Position numbers and translations under genes: made by a program. This document shows, in pieces, positions 27,774-38,193 of a DNA stretch of 64,000 nt. How positions within the stretch are numbered: position 1 is the stretch's first letter; each line of letters begins with the position of its first letter. Source of the DNA: Thiohalobacter thiocyanaticus (GTDB lineage Bacteria; Pseudomonadota; Gammaproteobacteria; Thiohalobacterales; Thiohalobacteraceae); the NCBI RefSeq assembly GCF_002356355.1, contig NZ_AP018052.1, forward strand, positions 372,001 through 436,000. The letters run 5' to 3'. Under the pieces are notes generated by a model. It was given only the letters and a program-made list of their open reading frames with translations, ran no database searches and was not told where the DNA came from.

Positions 27774-28364
27774 TCAGAGGCTGCCCTTGGTGGATGGGAT
27801 CTGGTCCGCCATGCGCGGATCGGCCTCCAGCGCCATGCGCAGTGCCCGGCCGAAGGCCTTGAACACCGTCTCGGCGATGTGGTGGGCGTTCCTGCCGCGC
27901 AGACAGTCGATGTGCAGGGTGGCCGGCACATGATTGACGAAACCCTGGAAGAACTCGTGGAACAGGTCGGCATCGAAGTCGCCGATATGGCTGCGGGGGA
28001 ACTCGACCTGGTATTCCAGCCCCGGGCGGCCGGAGAAGTCGATCACCACGCGCGAGAGCGCTTCATCCAGCGGCACGTAGGCGTGGCCGTAGCGGCGGAT
28101 GCCGCGCTTGTCGCCCAGCGCCTGGCAGAAGGCCTGGCCCAGGGTGATGCCGATGTCCTCGACCGTGTGGTGGGCGTCGATGTGCAGGTCGCCCTCGGCC
28201 CGGATGTCGAGGTCGATCAGTCCGTGCCGGGCCACCTGATCCAGCATGTGCTCCAGGAAGGGGATGCCGGTCTCCAGCCGGCTTTCGCCGGTGCCGTCCA
28301 GGTTGACCCTGACCTGAATGCGGGTTTCCAGGGTGTCGCGTCTGAGTTCGCTCTGCCTCGCCAT
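27774..28364 (-). CDS. hisB: Imidazoleglycerol-phosphate dehydratase
   Basis: A manganese-dependent dehydratase of histidine biosynthesis, 196 residues, monofunctional (no histidinol-phosphatase domain). Histidine-rich metal motifs are visible: [38 protein letters not shown] and [10 protein letters not shown]. It is the first gene of the hisBHAFIE-tatABC run, so the operon promoter should lie in 28365-28500, near the divergent fnr gene. Confidence 0.96.
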   Translation of the reverse strand: MARQSELRRDTLETRIQVRVNLDGTGESRLETGIPFLEHMLDQVARHGLIDLDIRAEGDLHIDAHHTVEDIGITLGQAFCQALGDKRGIRRYGHAYVPLDEALSRVVIDFSGRPGLEYQVEFPRSHIGDFDADLFHEFFQGFVNHVPATLHIDCLRGRNAHHIAETVFKAFGRALRMALEADPRMADQIPSTKGSL

Positions 28365-28530
28365 GCGGGTTCTCTAACTGGGCAATCCATAACAGAAAAA
28401 GATGTGTAAGCCTGCATCCTAGCAGGACTTCTCCCGCAGGACCATGCCTGTTGCCGGCACCTTTCGCCGCTGCGGGCTGGCGCAGACCACCGATATATAC
28501 TACACGTTTGTTAAATCACGCATCAGTTTA

Positions 28531-28544
28531 TTGATTTGCATCAA
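28531..28544 (+). promoter_or_regulatory. Perfect FNR box upstream of fnr
   Basis: TTGATTTGCATCAA is an exact match to the FNR consensus TTGAT-N4-ATCAA. It lies 175 bases before the fnr start codon in the 355-base hisB-fnr divergent region. At the class II spacing the following hexamer is ATATGT, a poor -10. TATACT at 28496-28501 lies upstream of the box, so the box could instead lie downstream of a start site and mediate autorepression, as known for E. coli fnr. It could also affect hisB. The rest of the region is AT-richer than its surroundings and holds no gene I can support. Confidence 0.75.
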
Positions 28545-28719
28545 GCGATCTGGTCAAATCCTATCGATATGTGCCATCGGCAAATCCGTTGTGCGCACAG
28601 GCGCTGCGAGCCACGCAATAGTATGCCAGTAATAGCTTGTTTTAAAAGGGTTTTTACGTGCGGCCGAACAGGTGTTGCGAAGGATCGGCGGATGGACAGA
28701 GTGTAGGGGCAAACCAGTT

Positions 28720-29463
28720 ATGAGCGTACCGGAATCCGGAGTGATCAGCCTGAAGCGCCTGCAGACGGCGTGTGAATCCTGCAGCCTGTTCCAGTTGTGC
28801 CTGCCGCTGGAACTGGCGCACGCTGACCTGGAGGAACTCGATCACATCATCAAGCAGCGCCGGCCGCTGCAGCGCGGCGAGTACCTGTTCCAGATGGGCA
28901 ACGAGTTCCGCGCCGTCTATGCCATCCGTTCCGGCTCGATCAAGACCTTCACCACTACTGACGGCGGCGAGGAGCAGGTTACCGGTTTTCACCTGCCCAG
29001 CGAACTGGTGGGGCTGGACGCCATCACCACCGGCAACCATCCCTGCTCGGCCCGCGCGTTGGAGACCACCAGCGTGTGCGAGATCCCCTTCGATCGCCTG
29101 GAGGAACTGGGCAGCCGCATCCCCGGTCTGCAGCGTCAGTTGCTGCGCATCATGAGCCACGAGATCCTGACCGAGCAGGACACCATGATCTGGCTGGGCA
29201 AGAAATCCGCCGAGGCGCGCCTGGCCGCGCTGCTGCTGCGGTTGTCCAGCCGCTTCAAGGCGCGCAAGTTCTCCGCCTCCGATTTCAACCTGAGCATGTC
29301 CCGCACCGACATCGCCAACTACCTCGGCCTGGCGGTGGAAACGGTCAGCCGCCTGTTCTCGCGCTTTCAGAGCGAGGGCCTGCTGGAAGTCGACCGCAAG
29401 CATGTCCTGATCAAGGACATGGGCGCCCTGGAGCGCATGGCGGGCGCCGACCACCACAACTGA
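28720..29463 (+). CDS. fnr: FNR-type oxygen-sensing transcription regulator
   Basis: A CRP/FNR-family regulator of 247 residues with all features of an iron-sulfur FNR. The N-terminal cysteines appear as ACESCSLFQLC, and the fourth cysteine is in NHPCSAR, together able to hold an oxygen-labile 4Fe-4S cluster. A cyclic-nucleotide-like beta roll follows. The helix-turn-helix has recognition-helix residues ETVSRLFSRFQ, with the Glu-Ser-Arg trio that reads TTGAT half-sites. The start is the ATG of MSVPESG. It is followed by the cbb3 oxidase operon, a common target of FNR/Anr proteins. Confidence 0.96.
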   Translation: MSVPESGVISLKRLQTACESCSLFQLCLPLELAHADLEELDHIIKQRRPLQRGEYLFQMGNEFRAVYAIRSGSIKTFTTTDGGEEQVTGFHLPSELVGLDAITTGNHPCSARALETTSVCEIPFDRLEELGSRIPGLQRQLLRIMSHEILTEQDTMIWLGKKSAEARLAALLLRLSSRFKARKFSASDFNLSMSRTDIANYLGLAVETVSRLFSRFQSEGLLEVDRKHVLIKDMGALERMAGADHHN

Positions 29464-29524
29464 ATACCTGAGTCTTTACCTCGCCTTTCCGCCGACCGCC
29501 CGAGCAGTCGGTTCTGCCTGATTG

Positions 29525-29566
29525 TTGACATGGGTCATTGTCCCTGCTGCCCGCTCACAGCACAGT
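29525..29566 (+). promoter_or_regulatory. FNR-like promoter of the cco operon
   Basis: TTGACATGGGTCAT (29525-29538) is a near-palindromic variant of the FNR box. CACAGT (29561-29566) lies 22 bases after it, where a class II FNR promoter places its -10. The box at 63931-63944 is very similar. Transcription would start near 29573, giving a 134-base leader to ccoN. The match to consensus is 7 of 10 informative bases. Confidence 0.5.
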
Positions 29567-29706
29567 AGCGACTGTGTCATATCCCGCACCCCGCGGCGGC
29601 GTGCCGCCGCTGGAACGGAGTGAACACAGCCTGCAGTGCCAGGAATGAACGGCGTCCAGGCGCCGTTCAGCTTCCCAATTCGTGACGGTAAAGCAGAGGT
29701 TGACTC

Positions 29707-31122
<1,416 letters not shown>

Positions 31123-31134
31123 GGAGGATACGTC

Positions 31135-31743
31135 ATGAGTCATGAAGTCGTTGAAAAGAATGTCGGCCTGATGGCGATCCTGGTGCTGCTGGTGATCAGC
31201 GTCGGCGGCCTGGTGGAAATCGTGCCCCTGTTCTTCCTCAAGAGCACCACCGAACCGGTGGAGGGGCTCGAGCCCTACACGCCGCTGCAGCTGGAAGGCC
31301 GTGACATCTATGTGCGCGAGGGCTGCTACGTCTGCCATTCGCAGATGATCCGCCCCTTCCGCGCCGAGACCGAACGCTACGGCCACTACTCGGTGGCCGG
31401 GGAGTTCGTCTACGACCGTCCCTTCCAGTGGGGCTCCAAGCGCACCGGCCCGGACCTGGCCCGTGTCGGCGGCCGCTACTCCGATGACTGGCACCGGGTG
31501 CATCTGATCAATCCGCGCGACGTGGTACCGGAGTCCAACATGCCGGGCTTCCCCTGGCTGGAGGAGAACGTCCTCGACGGCGCCCACACCGCCAGGAAGA
31601 TGGAGGTGCTGCGGACCCTGGGCACGCCCTATACCGACGAGCAGATCGCCGGTGCCGAGGCCGCGGTCAAGGGCAGGACCGAGATGGAGGCCCTGATCGC
31701 CTACCTGCAGAACCTCGGTACCGCGCTCAAGACCCGGAGGTGA
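31135..31743 (+). CDS. ccoO: cbb3-type cytochrome c oxidase subunit II
   Basis: Membrane-anchored monoheme cytochrome c subunit, 202 residues. One N-terminal helix ([18 protein letters not shown]) is followed by the heme site [12 protein letters not shown], and [17 protein letters not shown] and [10 protein letters not shown] supply the distal methionine region. It starts 12 bases after ccoN with a GGAGG-type ribosome site. Confidence 0.97.
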   Translation: MSHEVVEKNVGLMAILVLLVISVGGLVEIVPLFFLKSTTEPVEGLEPYTPLQLEGRDIYVREGCYVCHSQMIRPFRAETERYGHYSVAGEFVYDRPFQWGSKRTGPDLARVGGRYSDDWHRVHLINPRDVVPESNMPGFPWLEENVLDGAHTARKMEVLRTLGTPYTDEQIAGAEAAVKGRTEMEALIAYLQNLGTALKTRR

Positions 31744-31748
31744 GCACG

Positions 31749-31937
31749 ATGGAATTCGATATCAACACAGTACGATCGATCTTCACTGTCCTGGTCTTCG
31801 TCGCCTTCATCGGCGTCTGGATCTGGGCCTGGAGCAGCAAGCGCAAACCCGATTTCGACGAGGCGGCCAATCTGCCCTTCGCCGAGGACGATAACCCTGT
31901 GCGTGCAGGCAATAAGAAGGAATCGACCCATGGGTGA
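31749..31937 (+). CDS. ccoQ: cbb3-type oxidase subunit CcoQ
   Basis: A small single-span protein of 62 residues that stabilises the cbb3 complex. It begins MEFDINTVRS, has one hydrophobic helix (IFTVLVFVAFIGVWIWAW) and then a basic-to-acidic tail typical of CcoQ (KRKPDFDEAANLPF). The ATG at 31749 is preferred because GGAGG lies eight bases ahead; a GTG nine bases upstream is also in frame. Its 3' end overlaps ccoP by eight bases. Confidence 0.92.
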   Translation: MEFDINTVRSIFTVLVFVAFIGVWIWAWSSKRKPDFDEAANLPFAEDDNPVRAGNKKESTHG

Positions 31938-32841
31938 CTTCACATTCTCGAGCGATTTCTGGAGTTGGTGGGTGATCGTGCTCACCGTCGGCAACATCCT
32001 GGGCTGCTGGTGGCTGATCGTCTGGACCATGAAGAAACGCGCCGGCGAGGCCGCCAGCGGCGATGTGACCCACCACACCTGGGACGAGACACTGCAGGAG
32101 TACAACAATCCGCTGCCGCGCTGGTGGCTGTGGCTGTTCTACATCACCCTGGTGTTCGCCGTCATCTACCTGGTGCTGTACCCCGGGCTGGGCAAATTCC
32201 GCGGCGTACTGGGCTGGACCGGCGAGGTGCGCTACGAGAAGGAAATGGCGCAGGCCGAGGCCAAATACGGTCCCATCTTCGCCAATTACGCCGAGCAGGA
32301 GATCCCGGCACTGGCGGCCGACGAGGAGGCGGTGCGCACCGGCCGGCGGCTGTTCCTGAATTACTGTGCCACCTGTCACGGCTCGGATGCCCGCGGCTTT
32401 CCCGGGTTTCCCAACCTGACCGACGACGCCTGGCTCTTCGGCGGTGACCCGGCCAGCATCAAGACCAGTATCCTGAACGGCCGCGGTGGCCAGGGTCTGA
32501 TGATGGCCTGGGAGGGGCAGCTGGGCGAGCAGGGCGTCGATGAAGTGACCGAGTACGTCCTGCAGATCAACGGCCGCGAGGTGAACACGGAGCTGGCCCG
32601 GAAAGGCCAGCAGCATTACCAGCAGATGTGCGTGTCCTGCCATGGCATCGAAGGCAAGGGCAACCAGGCGCTGGGTGCGCCGGACCTGACCGATGCCGCC
32701 TGGCTCTATGGCGGTTCGCCGGGCACCATCCGCGAGAGCATCGCCAAGGGGCGCAATGGCAGGATGCCGGCCCACAAGGACTTCCTCGGAGAGGACAAGG
32801 TGCATCTGCTGGCGGCCTACGTCTACAGCCTGTCGAACTGA
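31930..32841 (+). CDS. ccoP: cbb3-type cytochrome c oxidase subunit III (diheme)
   Basis: Diheme cytochrome c subunit of 303 residues that feeds electrons to CcoO. Two N-terminal membrane helices are visible (about residues 12-32 and 60-80), as in some Pseudomonas CcoP proteins. Two class I cytochrome domains follow, with CATCH near residue 144 and CVSCH near residue 234, each with later methionines (for example GRNGRMPAH). The start ATG lies inside the end of ccoQ, giving translational coupling. Confidence 0.97.
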   Translation: MGDFTFSSDFWSWWVIVLTVGNILGCWWLIVWTMKKRAGEAASGDVTHHTWDETLQEYNNPLPRWWLWLFYITLVFAVIYLVLYPGLGKFRGVLGWTGEVRYEKEMAQAEAKYGPIFANYAEQEIPALAADEEAVRTGRRLFLNYCATCHGSDARGFPGFPNLTDDAWLFGGDPASIKTSILNGRGGQGLMMAWEGQLGEQGVDEVTEYVLQINGREVNTELARKGQQHYQQMCVSCHGIEGKGNQALGAPDLTDAAWLYGGSPGTIRESIAKGRNGRMPAHKDFLGEDKVHLLAAYVYSLSN

Positions 32842-32950
32842 GTAGCGCCAGAACTGTCAGCGGCGGGCCCCGGGCGGCCCGCCGCTGGCGTTTGCGGCCG
32901 GGAAAACCCGGATTCAGCGCAGGGATTTAAGTCCGCCGGCGCGGCCGTTT

Positions 32951-32992
32951 TTGCCCCAGATCAGGGTCCTGTCATACGCCGGGCGCTATAGT
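32951..32992 (+). promoter_or_regulatory. FNR-like promoter of ccoG
   Basis: TTGCCCCAGATCAG (32951-32964) keeps seven of ten consensus FNR positions. TATAGT (32987-32992), a good -10 hexamer, lies exactly 22 bases after it, the class II geometry. Transcription would begin near 32999, about 30 bases before the ccoG start codon. Confidence 0.5.
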
Positions 32993-33029
32993 AGTCGTTA
33001 TTCTGGAATGCACCACACGGATTGAACCG

Positions 33030-34424
33030 ATGAACCAGAGCGCGCCGACACCGAACGACCGCGAGGTCGAAAACGTCCTCTATCAGAAACGCCAGAAGGT
33101 CTATCCGCGCGAGGTGCACGGCCTGTTCGCCCGCCTGCGGGTGGCCGGCGTGCTGGTGCTGCTCGGCCTGTACTATTTCGTTCCCTGGCTCACATACGAT
33201 GGCCATCAGGCCGTGTTGTTCGACCTGCCGGCGCGCAAATTCCATATCTTCGGACTGGTGTTCTGGCCGCAGGATTTCTTCTACCTGGCCATGCTGCTGG
33301 TCATCGCCGCCCTGTCGCTGTTCTTCTTCACCGCGCTGGCGGGCCGGCTCTGGTGCGGCTACGCCTGCCCGCAGACGGTGTGGACCGAGGTCTTCCTGTG
33401 GATGGAGCGCAAGATCGAGGGCGATCGGCCCCGGCAGATGAAGCTGGACAAATCGCCGCTCAACTTCAGAAAATTCCGCATCAAGGCCACCAAGCACGCC
33501 GCCTGGATCGCCTTCGCCGCCTGGACCGGTTTCACCTTCGTCGGCTTCTTCACCCCCATCCGCGAACTGGGTGCCTCGCTGATGAATTTCTCCCTCGGTC
33601 CCTGGGAGACCTTCTGGATCCTGTTCTACAGCTTCGCCACCTACGGCAATGCCGGCTGGCTGCGCGAGCAGGTCTGTATCTACATGTGCCCATATGCGCG
33701 CTTTCAGAGCGCGATGTTCGACAAGGACACCCTGATCATCTCCTATGACGAAAGCCGGGGCGAGCCGCGCGGATCACGCAAGCGCAGCGAGGATCGGGCC
33801 GGGAAGGGGCTGGGCGACTGCATCGACTGCACGATGTGCGTGCAGGTCTGTCCCACCGGCATCGACATCCGCAACGGCCTGCAGTACCAGTGCATCGGCT
33901 GCGCGGCCTGCATCGATGCCTGCAACGACGTGATGGACAAGATGGATTATCCGCGCGGTCTGATTCGCTATACCACCGAGAACCGGCTCGAAGGCAGGCC
34001 TACTCACGTGCTGCGCCCGCGCACCCTGGTCTATGGGTTCATTCTGCTTGCCCTGCTGGCAGGTCTGATATATGCCATCGCCAACCGGGTGCCGGTGGAT
34101 CTGAACATCATCCGCGACCGCAATGCGCTGTATCGCGAGACGCCCATGGGGCTGGTGGAGAACATCTATACGCTCAAGCTGATCAATATGGACGAGCATG
34201 CGCACAGCTATCAACTGACGATCGAAGGTCTGGAGCAGGCGGAACTGGTCTACCGGGAGGATGCGCTCAAGGTGCCCGCGGGCGCGGTGGCCGAACTGCT
34301 GGTGCAGGTCCGGATCGATCCGGTGCATCTAGACCGGCCCAGCAACGAGATATTCTTCGTCCTGGAGTCACTGGAAAACCCGGACATCCGCATCCGTCAG
34401 TCCGGACGCTTCCTCGGTCCCTAG
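33030..34424 (+). CDS. ccoG: Cytochrome c oxidase accessory protein CcoG (FixG/RdxA)
   Basis: A membrane iron-sulfur protein of 464 residues needed for cbb3 assembly, with a proposed role in copper reduction. It shows several N-terminal membrane helices with the motif WCGYACPQTVWTE, then a cytosolic ferredoxin-like domain with two CxxCxxCxxxC clusters (CIDCTMCVQVCP and CIGCAACIDAC). A further membrane helix near residue 345 and a C-terminal immunoglobulin-like periplasmic domain follow. It lies downstream of ccoP as in many FixG-containing operons. Confidence 0.96.
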   Translation: MNQSAPTPNDREVENVLYQKRQKVYPREVHGLFARLRVAGVLVLLGLYYFVPWLTYDGHQAVLFDLPARKFHIFGLVFWPQDFFYLAMLLVIAALSLFFFTALAGRLWCGYACPQTVWTEVFLWMERKIEGDRPRQMKLDKSPLNFRKFRIKATKHAAWIAFAAWTGFTFVGFFTPIRELGASLMNFSLGPWETFWILFYSFATYGNAGWLREQVCIYMCPYARFQSAMFDKDTLIISYDESRGEPRGSRKRSEDRAGKGLGDCIDCTMCVQVCPTGIDIRNGLQYQCIGCAACIDACNDVMDKMDYPRGLIRYTTENRLEGRPTHVLRPRTLVYGFILLALLAGLIYAIANRVPVDLNIIRDRNALYRETPMGLVENIYTLKLINMDEHAHSYQLTIEGLEQAELVYREDALKVPAGAVAELLVQVRIDPVHLDRPSNEIFFVLESLENPDIRIRQSGRFLGP

Positions 34425-34436
34425 CGGAAACTCGAT

Positions 34437-34931
34437 ATGAACACGCCCTGGTACAAGCAATTCTGGCCCTGGTTCCTGATCTCCCTGCCGCTGTCGGCCG
34501 TGATCGGCGGCATTGCCACCCTGATCATCGCCATGCACAGCCCCAATGCCATGGTGGTGGACGACTATTACAAGGAGGGGCTGGCCATCAACGAGATCCT
34601 GGCGCAGGAGCGGGCGGCGGCTGAACTGGGGTTGTCCGGCCTGCTGCGGTATGCGCCCGGAGCCGACGATGTCCGGCTGGAATTGATGTCGCCGAACGCC
34701 GATGCCGTGCCCGAGTATCTCGAACTGCTGCTGGTGCATCCCACTCTGGCCGATAAGGATCAGTCGCTTAGGCTCGAAGCAGCGGTGCGCGGCCGGTATC
34801 TGGCGGCCATGCCGGAACTGTCTCCCGGCAACTGGCATCTGATTGTGTCGCCGCCGGATGGAAGCTGGCGCTTGACGGGCCGGATGGTCCTGCCGCAAGG
34901 TGGTCAGGCGAGGCTGACCCCGGGCGTCTGA
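34437..34931 (+). CDS. ccoH: FixH/CcoH family protein
   Basis: Assembly factor of the cbb3 oxidase, 164 residues. One N-terminal membrane helix (WPWFLISLPLSAVIGGIATLI) is preceded by MNTPWYKQF. VVDDYYKEGLAIN follows, typical of FixH, and then a periplasmic beta-rich domain ends in GSWRLTGRMVLP. It begins 12 bases after ccoG. The copper ATPase gene ccoI and ccoS, which often follow, are not in this window. Confidence 0.93.
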   Translation: MNTPWYKQFWPWFLISLPLSAVIGGIATLIIAMHSPNAMVVDDYYKEGLAINEILAQERAAAELGLSGLLRYAPGADDVRLELMSPNADAVPEYLELLLVHPTLADKDQSLRLEAAVRGRYLAAMPELSPGNWHLIVSPPDGSWRLTGRMVLPQGGQARLTPGV

Positions 34932-35042
34932 AACAACGCACCACGGGCCACCATGTTAGTGCGGTTGATCGCGGCGAGCCCGTATCCGGGAAGGCCGCGC
35001 GCACCGCGCATAACGATATAAAAAAGCCGTAGGAGGTGTGGT

Positions 35043-35336
35043 ATGTCGAACGAGATACCTCTGGTTCAACGCGTTATCTCCATTCTGTGGCCGTCGTTCC
35101 TGACGTCCTCCCTGGCCACGATCCTGTTCTTCACCGCCTTCGATCCCCTGTATCTGCTGGCGGGGACGGCGTTGGCGGAGCTGAGTCGGATGGGTGCCTA
35201 TACGCTCGGATTCTTCCTGTTCTGGGGGCTGACGACGCTGACCAGCGGGCTGACCTGCTATTTCAGTCAGCCCTGCGATGAGAATCGCCGCCGCACCCGG
35301 GGCGGGCACGACGATGGTTTGAGCAGCGCGCTCTAG
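35043..35336 (+). CDS. Small membrane protein downstream of ccoH, unknown function
   Basis: A 97-residue protein with two predicted membrane helices (about residues 13-44 and 52-74) and a short basic, histidine-containing cytosolic tail (ENRRRTRGGHDDG). The ribosome site AGGAGGTG at 35031-35038 is a perfect complement of the 16S tail, suggesting strong translation. It lies 111 bases after ccoH on the same strand, so co-expression with the oxidase accessory genes is plausible. I do not recognise a named family. It converges on the ABC permease with three bases between the stop codons. Confidence 0.75.
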   Translation: MSNEIPLVQRVISILWPSFLTSSLATILFFTAFDPLYLLAGTALAELSRMGAYTLGFFLFWGLTTLTSGLTCYFSQPCDENRRRTRGGHDDGLSSAL

Positions 35337-35339
35337 AGT

Positions 35340-36113
35340 TCAGCTGCGGATGCCCACTCCGCGGTTGAGCAGCATGAGCGCAAATCCGTACAGCCCCGCG
35401 ATGAAGCCGAGGATGATGGCGTAGGAAACATAGATGTTGATGTCGCTCACGCCCAGCAGGCCGTAGCGAAAGGCGTTGATCATGTACAGGATCGGGTTGA
35501 CCAGCGACACCCCCTGCCAGAATTCGGGCAGCATCTCGATGGTGTAGAAGATCCCGCCCAGGTAGGTCAGGGGCGTGAGCACGAAGGTCGGGATGATGGA
35601 GATGTCGTCGAAGCTCTTGGCGAAGACTCCGTTGATCAGCCCGGCGAGGGCGAACAGGATCGAGGTCAGTACCACGACCGTGACGCTCACGAACAGATTG
35701 TGCACCTGAACGTCGCTGAAGAAGAAGGCGGTGGCTGTCACCGCACTGCCCACCACCAGGCCGCGGGCCACGCCGCCGGCCACGAAACCGCTCAGGATCA
35801 GATGGTTGGGGATGGGCGAGACCAGCATTTCCTCGATGTGGCGCTGGAACTTGGAGCCATAGAAGGACGAGACCACGTTGGCGTAGGAGTTGGTGATCAC
35901 CGCCATCATGATCAGCCCCGGCACGATGTAGTCCATGTAGCGATAGCCTTCCATGTCGCCGATCTGGGAACCGATCAGGTTGCCGAAGATGACGAAGTAC
36001 AGCGCCGTGGTGATCACCGGCGGCAGTACCGTCTGGATCCAGATGCGGATGAAGCGCAGGAATTCCTTGATCAGGATCGTCTTGAAGGCCGTGTACTTCT
36101 CGCCCGGCGTCAT
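35340..36113 (-). CDS. ABC-2 type transporter permease (YadH-like)
   Basis: Membrane subunit of an export ABC transporter, 257 residues with six hydrophobic segments. The segment beginning LTPLTYLGGIFY and the sequence NPILYMINAFRYG are typical of ABC-2 permeases of the YadH group. The start ATG overlaps the ATPase stop by four bases; longer readings upstream are shadows of that gene. The substrate is unknown. Confidence 0.92.
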   Translation of the reverse strand: MTPGEKYTAFKTILIKEFLRFIRIWIQTVLPPVITTALYFVIFGNLIGSQIGDMEGYRYMDYIVPGLIMMAVITNSYANVVSSFYGSKFQRHIEEMLVSPIPNHLILSGFVAGGVARGLVVGSAVTATAFFFSDVQVHNLFVSVTVVVLTSILFALAGLINGVFAKSFDDISIIPTFVLTPLTYLGGIFYTIEMLPEFWQGVSLVNPILYMINAFRYGLLGVSDINIYVSYAIILGFIAGLYGFALMLLNRGVGIRS

Positions 36114-37054
36114 CCGGCGGCTCCCTTGTGGCGATGGTTGCTCTTGTCGTCCACTAGGTCCAGGAACAGCTGTTCCAGCCGGTTGCTCTTGTTGCGCATG
36201 CTGAGCACCTCGATACCGTACCTGCTGAGTTCCGTGAACAGGCCGTTGAGGCTGCACTCGCGCGAGATGTCCGCTTCCAGTGTACTGGGGTCGACCTGGC
36301 GCACCCTGTAGCCCGCCAGCGGCGGCACTGCGTCGATGGGCTCACGCAGGTCCAGTACAAAGGTTTCGGTGTGCAGCTTGTTCAGCAGCACCTTCATGTT
36401 GGTGTTCTCGATGATCTCGCCGTCGTCGATGATGGCGATGTTGCGGCACAGGCTCTCGGCCTCTTCCAGATAGTGGGTAGTGAGGATGATGGTGGTGCCC
36501 TGCTCGTTGATGCGCCGCAGATACTCCCACATGGAGCGGCGGATTTCGATGTCCACTCCCGCGGTGGGCTCATCCAGGATCAGCAGCCGCGGCCGGTGGA
36601 CCAGGGCGCGGGCGATCATCAGCCGGCGCTTCATGCCGCCGGAGAGGTTGCGCGCCATGACCCGGCGCTTGTCCCACAGACCCAGTTCCTTCAAGTACTG
36701 CTCGGCCCGCTCGAAGGCCAGCGTGCGCGGGATGCCGTAATAGCCGGCCTGATTGACCACCACCTCGACCACCGGCTCGAACATGTTGAAATTGAATTCC
36801 TGCGGCACCAGGCCGAGGCAGCTCTTGGCCGCGGCCTGGTCGGTATCCAGGTCGTGGCCGAATACCCGTACCGACCCGCTGGTCTTGTTGGTCAGCGAAG
36901 CGATGATGCCGATGGCGGTGGATTTGCCGGCCCCGTTGGGTCCGAGCAGGGCGAAGAAATCACCCTCGGCGACATCCAGATCAATGCCCTTGAGGGCGAT
37001 CGGGCCGTTGGGATAGGTTTTCCTCAGCTGTCGGATGGTCAGTGCCTGGGTCAT
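36110..37054 (-). CDS. ABC transporter ATP-binding protein (YadG-like)
   Basis: ATPase subunit, 314 residues. Walker A is GPNGAGKST near residue 39, the Q-loop follows in LVPQEFNFN, the ABC signature is LSGGMKRRL, Walker B is LLILDEPTAGVD, and the switch histidine is in ILTTHYLEEAE. The C-terminal 90 residues form the extra domain seen in ABC-2 exporters. The start is the ATG of MTQALTIRQL. It is divergent from the PepSY/PhoPQ-like operon and is probably transcribed together with the permease. Confidence 0.95.
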   Translation of the reverse strand: MTQALTIRQLRKTYPNGPIALKGIDLDVAEGDFFALLGPNGAGKSTAIGIIASLTNKTSGSVRVFGHDLDTDQAAAKSCLGLVPQEFNFNMFEPVVEVVVNQAGYYGIPRTLAFERAEQYLKELGLWDKRRVMARNLSGGMKRRLMIARALVHRPRLLILDEPTAGVDIEIRRSMWEYLRRINEQGTTIILTTHYLEEAESLCRNIAIIDDGEIIENTNMKVLLNKLHTETFVLDLREPIDAVPPLAGYRVRQVDPSTLEADISRECSLNGLFTELSRYGIEVLSMRNKSNRLEQLFLDLVDDKSNHRHKGAAG

Positions 37055-37231
37055 GACAGATGTTGTTGCCGGCCGGAAAACGTGAGAGTTTACAACCCGA
37101 GGGCGGGACAGGGCCACAAACCGGGCGCTCGCGGCGGGATTCAGGCGGGATTCAGACAGTCCGGGCTAGATTGGTCCCATGTCGGCGGCCCGAACGGACG
37201 ACAATACCGAGACGAACAGGTTTCTCATTTC

Positions 37232-37516
37232 ATGAAAATCAGCCAATTCCTCGCGCCCGCGCTGCTGGGCCTGCTGCTGATGGCTCACAGCGTTCCGGTC
37301 CCGGCGCAGCCGCCGCACGACGGTGACGAAACGGTCCGCCAGGGCAGTGGCGACGCCGGGCTGGATCGGGCCGTGGCCGAGGTCGAGCGGCGCACCGGCG
37401 GCCGGGTGCTGTCGGCCCGGCGGGTCGAGCGCGACGGCCGCTCCGCCTACCGTATCAAGCTGCTCACCCGCGACGGCCACGTGCGGGTGATCTGGCAGGA
37501 CGCCGCCGGTCGATGA
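37232..37516 (+). CDS. PepSY-domain periplasmic protein
   Basis: A 94-residue exported protein. The signal peptide is MKISQFLAPALLGLLLMAHS..., with cleavage likely after VPAQ. A short mature part follows whose end (GGRVLSARRVERDGRSAYRIK, DGHVRVIWQDA) is a PepSY-like fold. Such proteins often accompany PhoPQ-type two-component systems, where a role in sensing or inhibition is suspected. Its stop overlaps the start of the response regulator gene (ATGA). Confidence 0.85.
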   Translation: MKISQFLAPALLGLLLMAHSVPVPAQPPHDGDETVRQGSGDAGLDRAVAEVERRTGGRVLSARRVERDGRSAYRIKLLTRDGHVRVIWQDAAGR

Positions 37517-38193
37517 AGGCGCTGGTGATCGAGGACGAGGCCGCCCTGCGCGAACAGCTCGGCGCCAGTCTGCGCGAGCAGGGCTATGCCGTCGATGCCG
37601 CCGGTGACGGCGAGGAGGGCCTGTACCTGGCGCGTGAGTATTCCCCCGACATCGCCATCATCGACCTGGGCCTGCCGGGCGTAGCCGGAGTCGAGGTAAT
37701 CCGCCGCCTGCGGGCCGAGGGCGCGGGTCTGCCCATCCTGATTCTGACCGCGCGCGGGCGCTGGCAGGACAAGGTCGAGGGTCTGGAGGCCGGTGCCGAC
37801 GACTACCTGGTCAAACCCTTCGAGACCGAGGAGCTGCTGGCCCGGCTGCGTGCCCTGCTGCGGCGCAGCGGCGGCTGGAGCCAGGCGCAGCTGCGCTGCG
37901 GGGCGGTGACGCTGGACCCGGCCGCCCAGCAGGTAGCGGTCGACGACCGTCCGGTTGAGCTGACCGCCTATGAGTACCGTCTGCTGCACTATCTGATGCT
38001 GCACGCCGGCAAGGTGATGTCCAAGACCGAGTTGACCGAGCACATCTACGAGCAGGACTTCGACCGCGACAGCAACACCATCGAGGTCTTCATCGGCCGG
38101 CTGCGGCGCAAGCTGGATCCGGACGGCACCCTGCAGCCCATCGAGACGGTGCGCGGGCGCGGTTACCGGCTGGCGCTGGCGCGCGAGGCATGA
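37513..38193 (+). CDS. OmpR/PhoP-family response regulator
   Basis: DNA-binding response regulator of 226 residues. The receiver domain has the acidic pocket (VIEDEAALREQ), the phosphoacceptor aspartate in AIIDLGLPG near residue 51, and the lysine in YLVKPF. The winged-helix output domain ends with NTIEVFIGRLRRKLDPDG and ETVRGRGYRLA. It is coupled to the PepSY gene upstream and overlaps the kinase gene downstream by four bases, so all three proteins are probably made in step. Confidence 0.95.
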   Translation: MKALVIEDEAALREQLGASLREQGYAVDAAGDGEEGLYLAREYSPDIAIIDLGLPGVAGVEVIRRLRAEGAGLPILILTARGRWQDKVEGLEAGADDYLVKPFETEELLARLRALLRRSGGWSQAQLRCGAVTLDPAAQQVAVDDRPVELTAYEYRLLHYLMLHAGKVMSKTELTEHIYEQDFDRDSNTIEVFIGRLRRKLDPDGTLQPIETVRGRGYRLALAREA

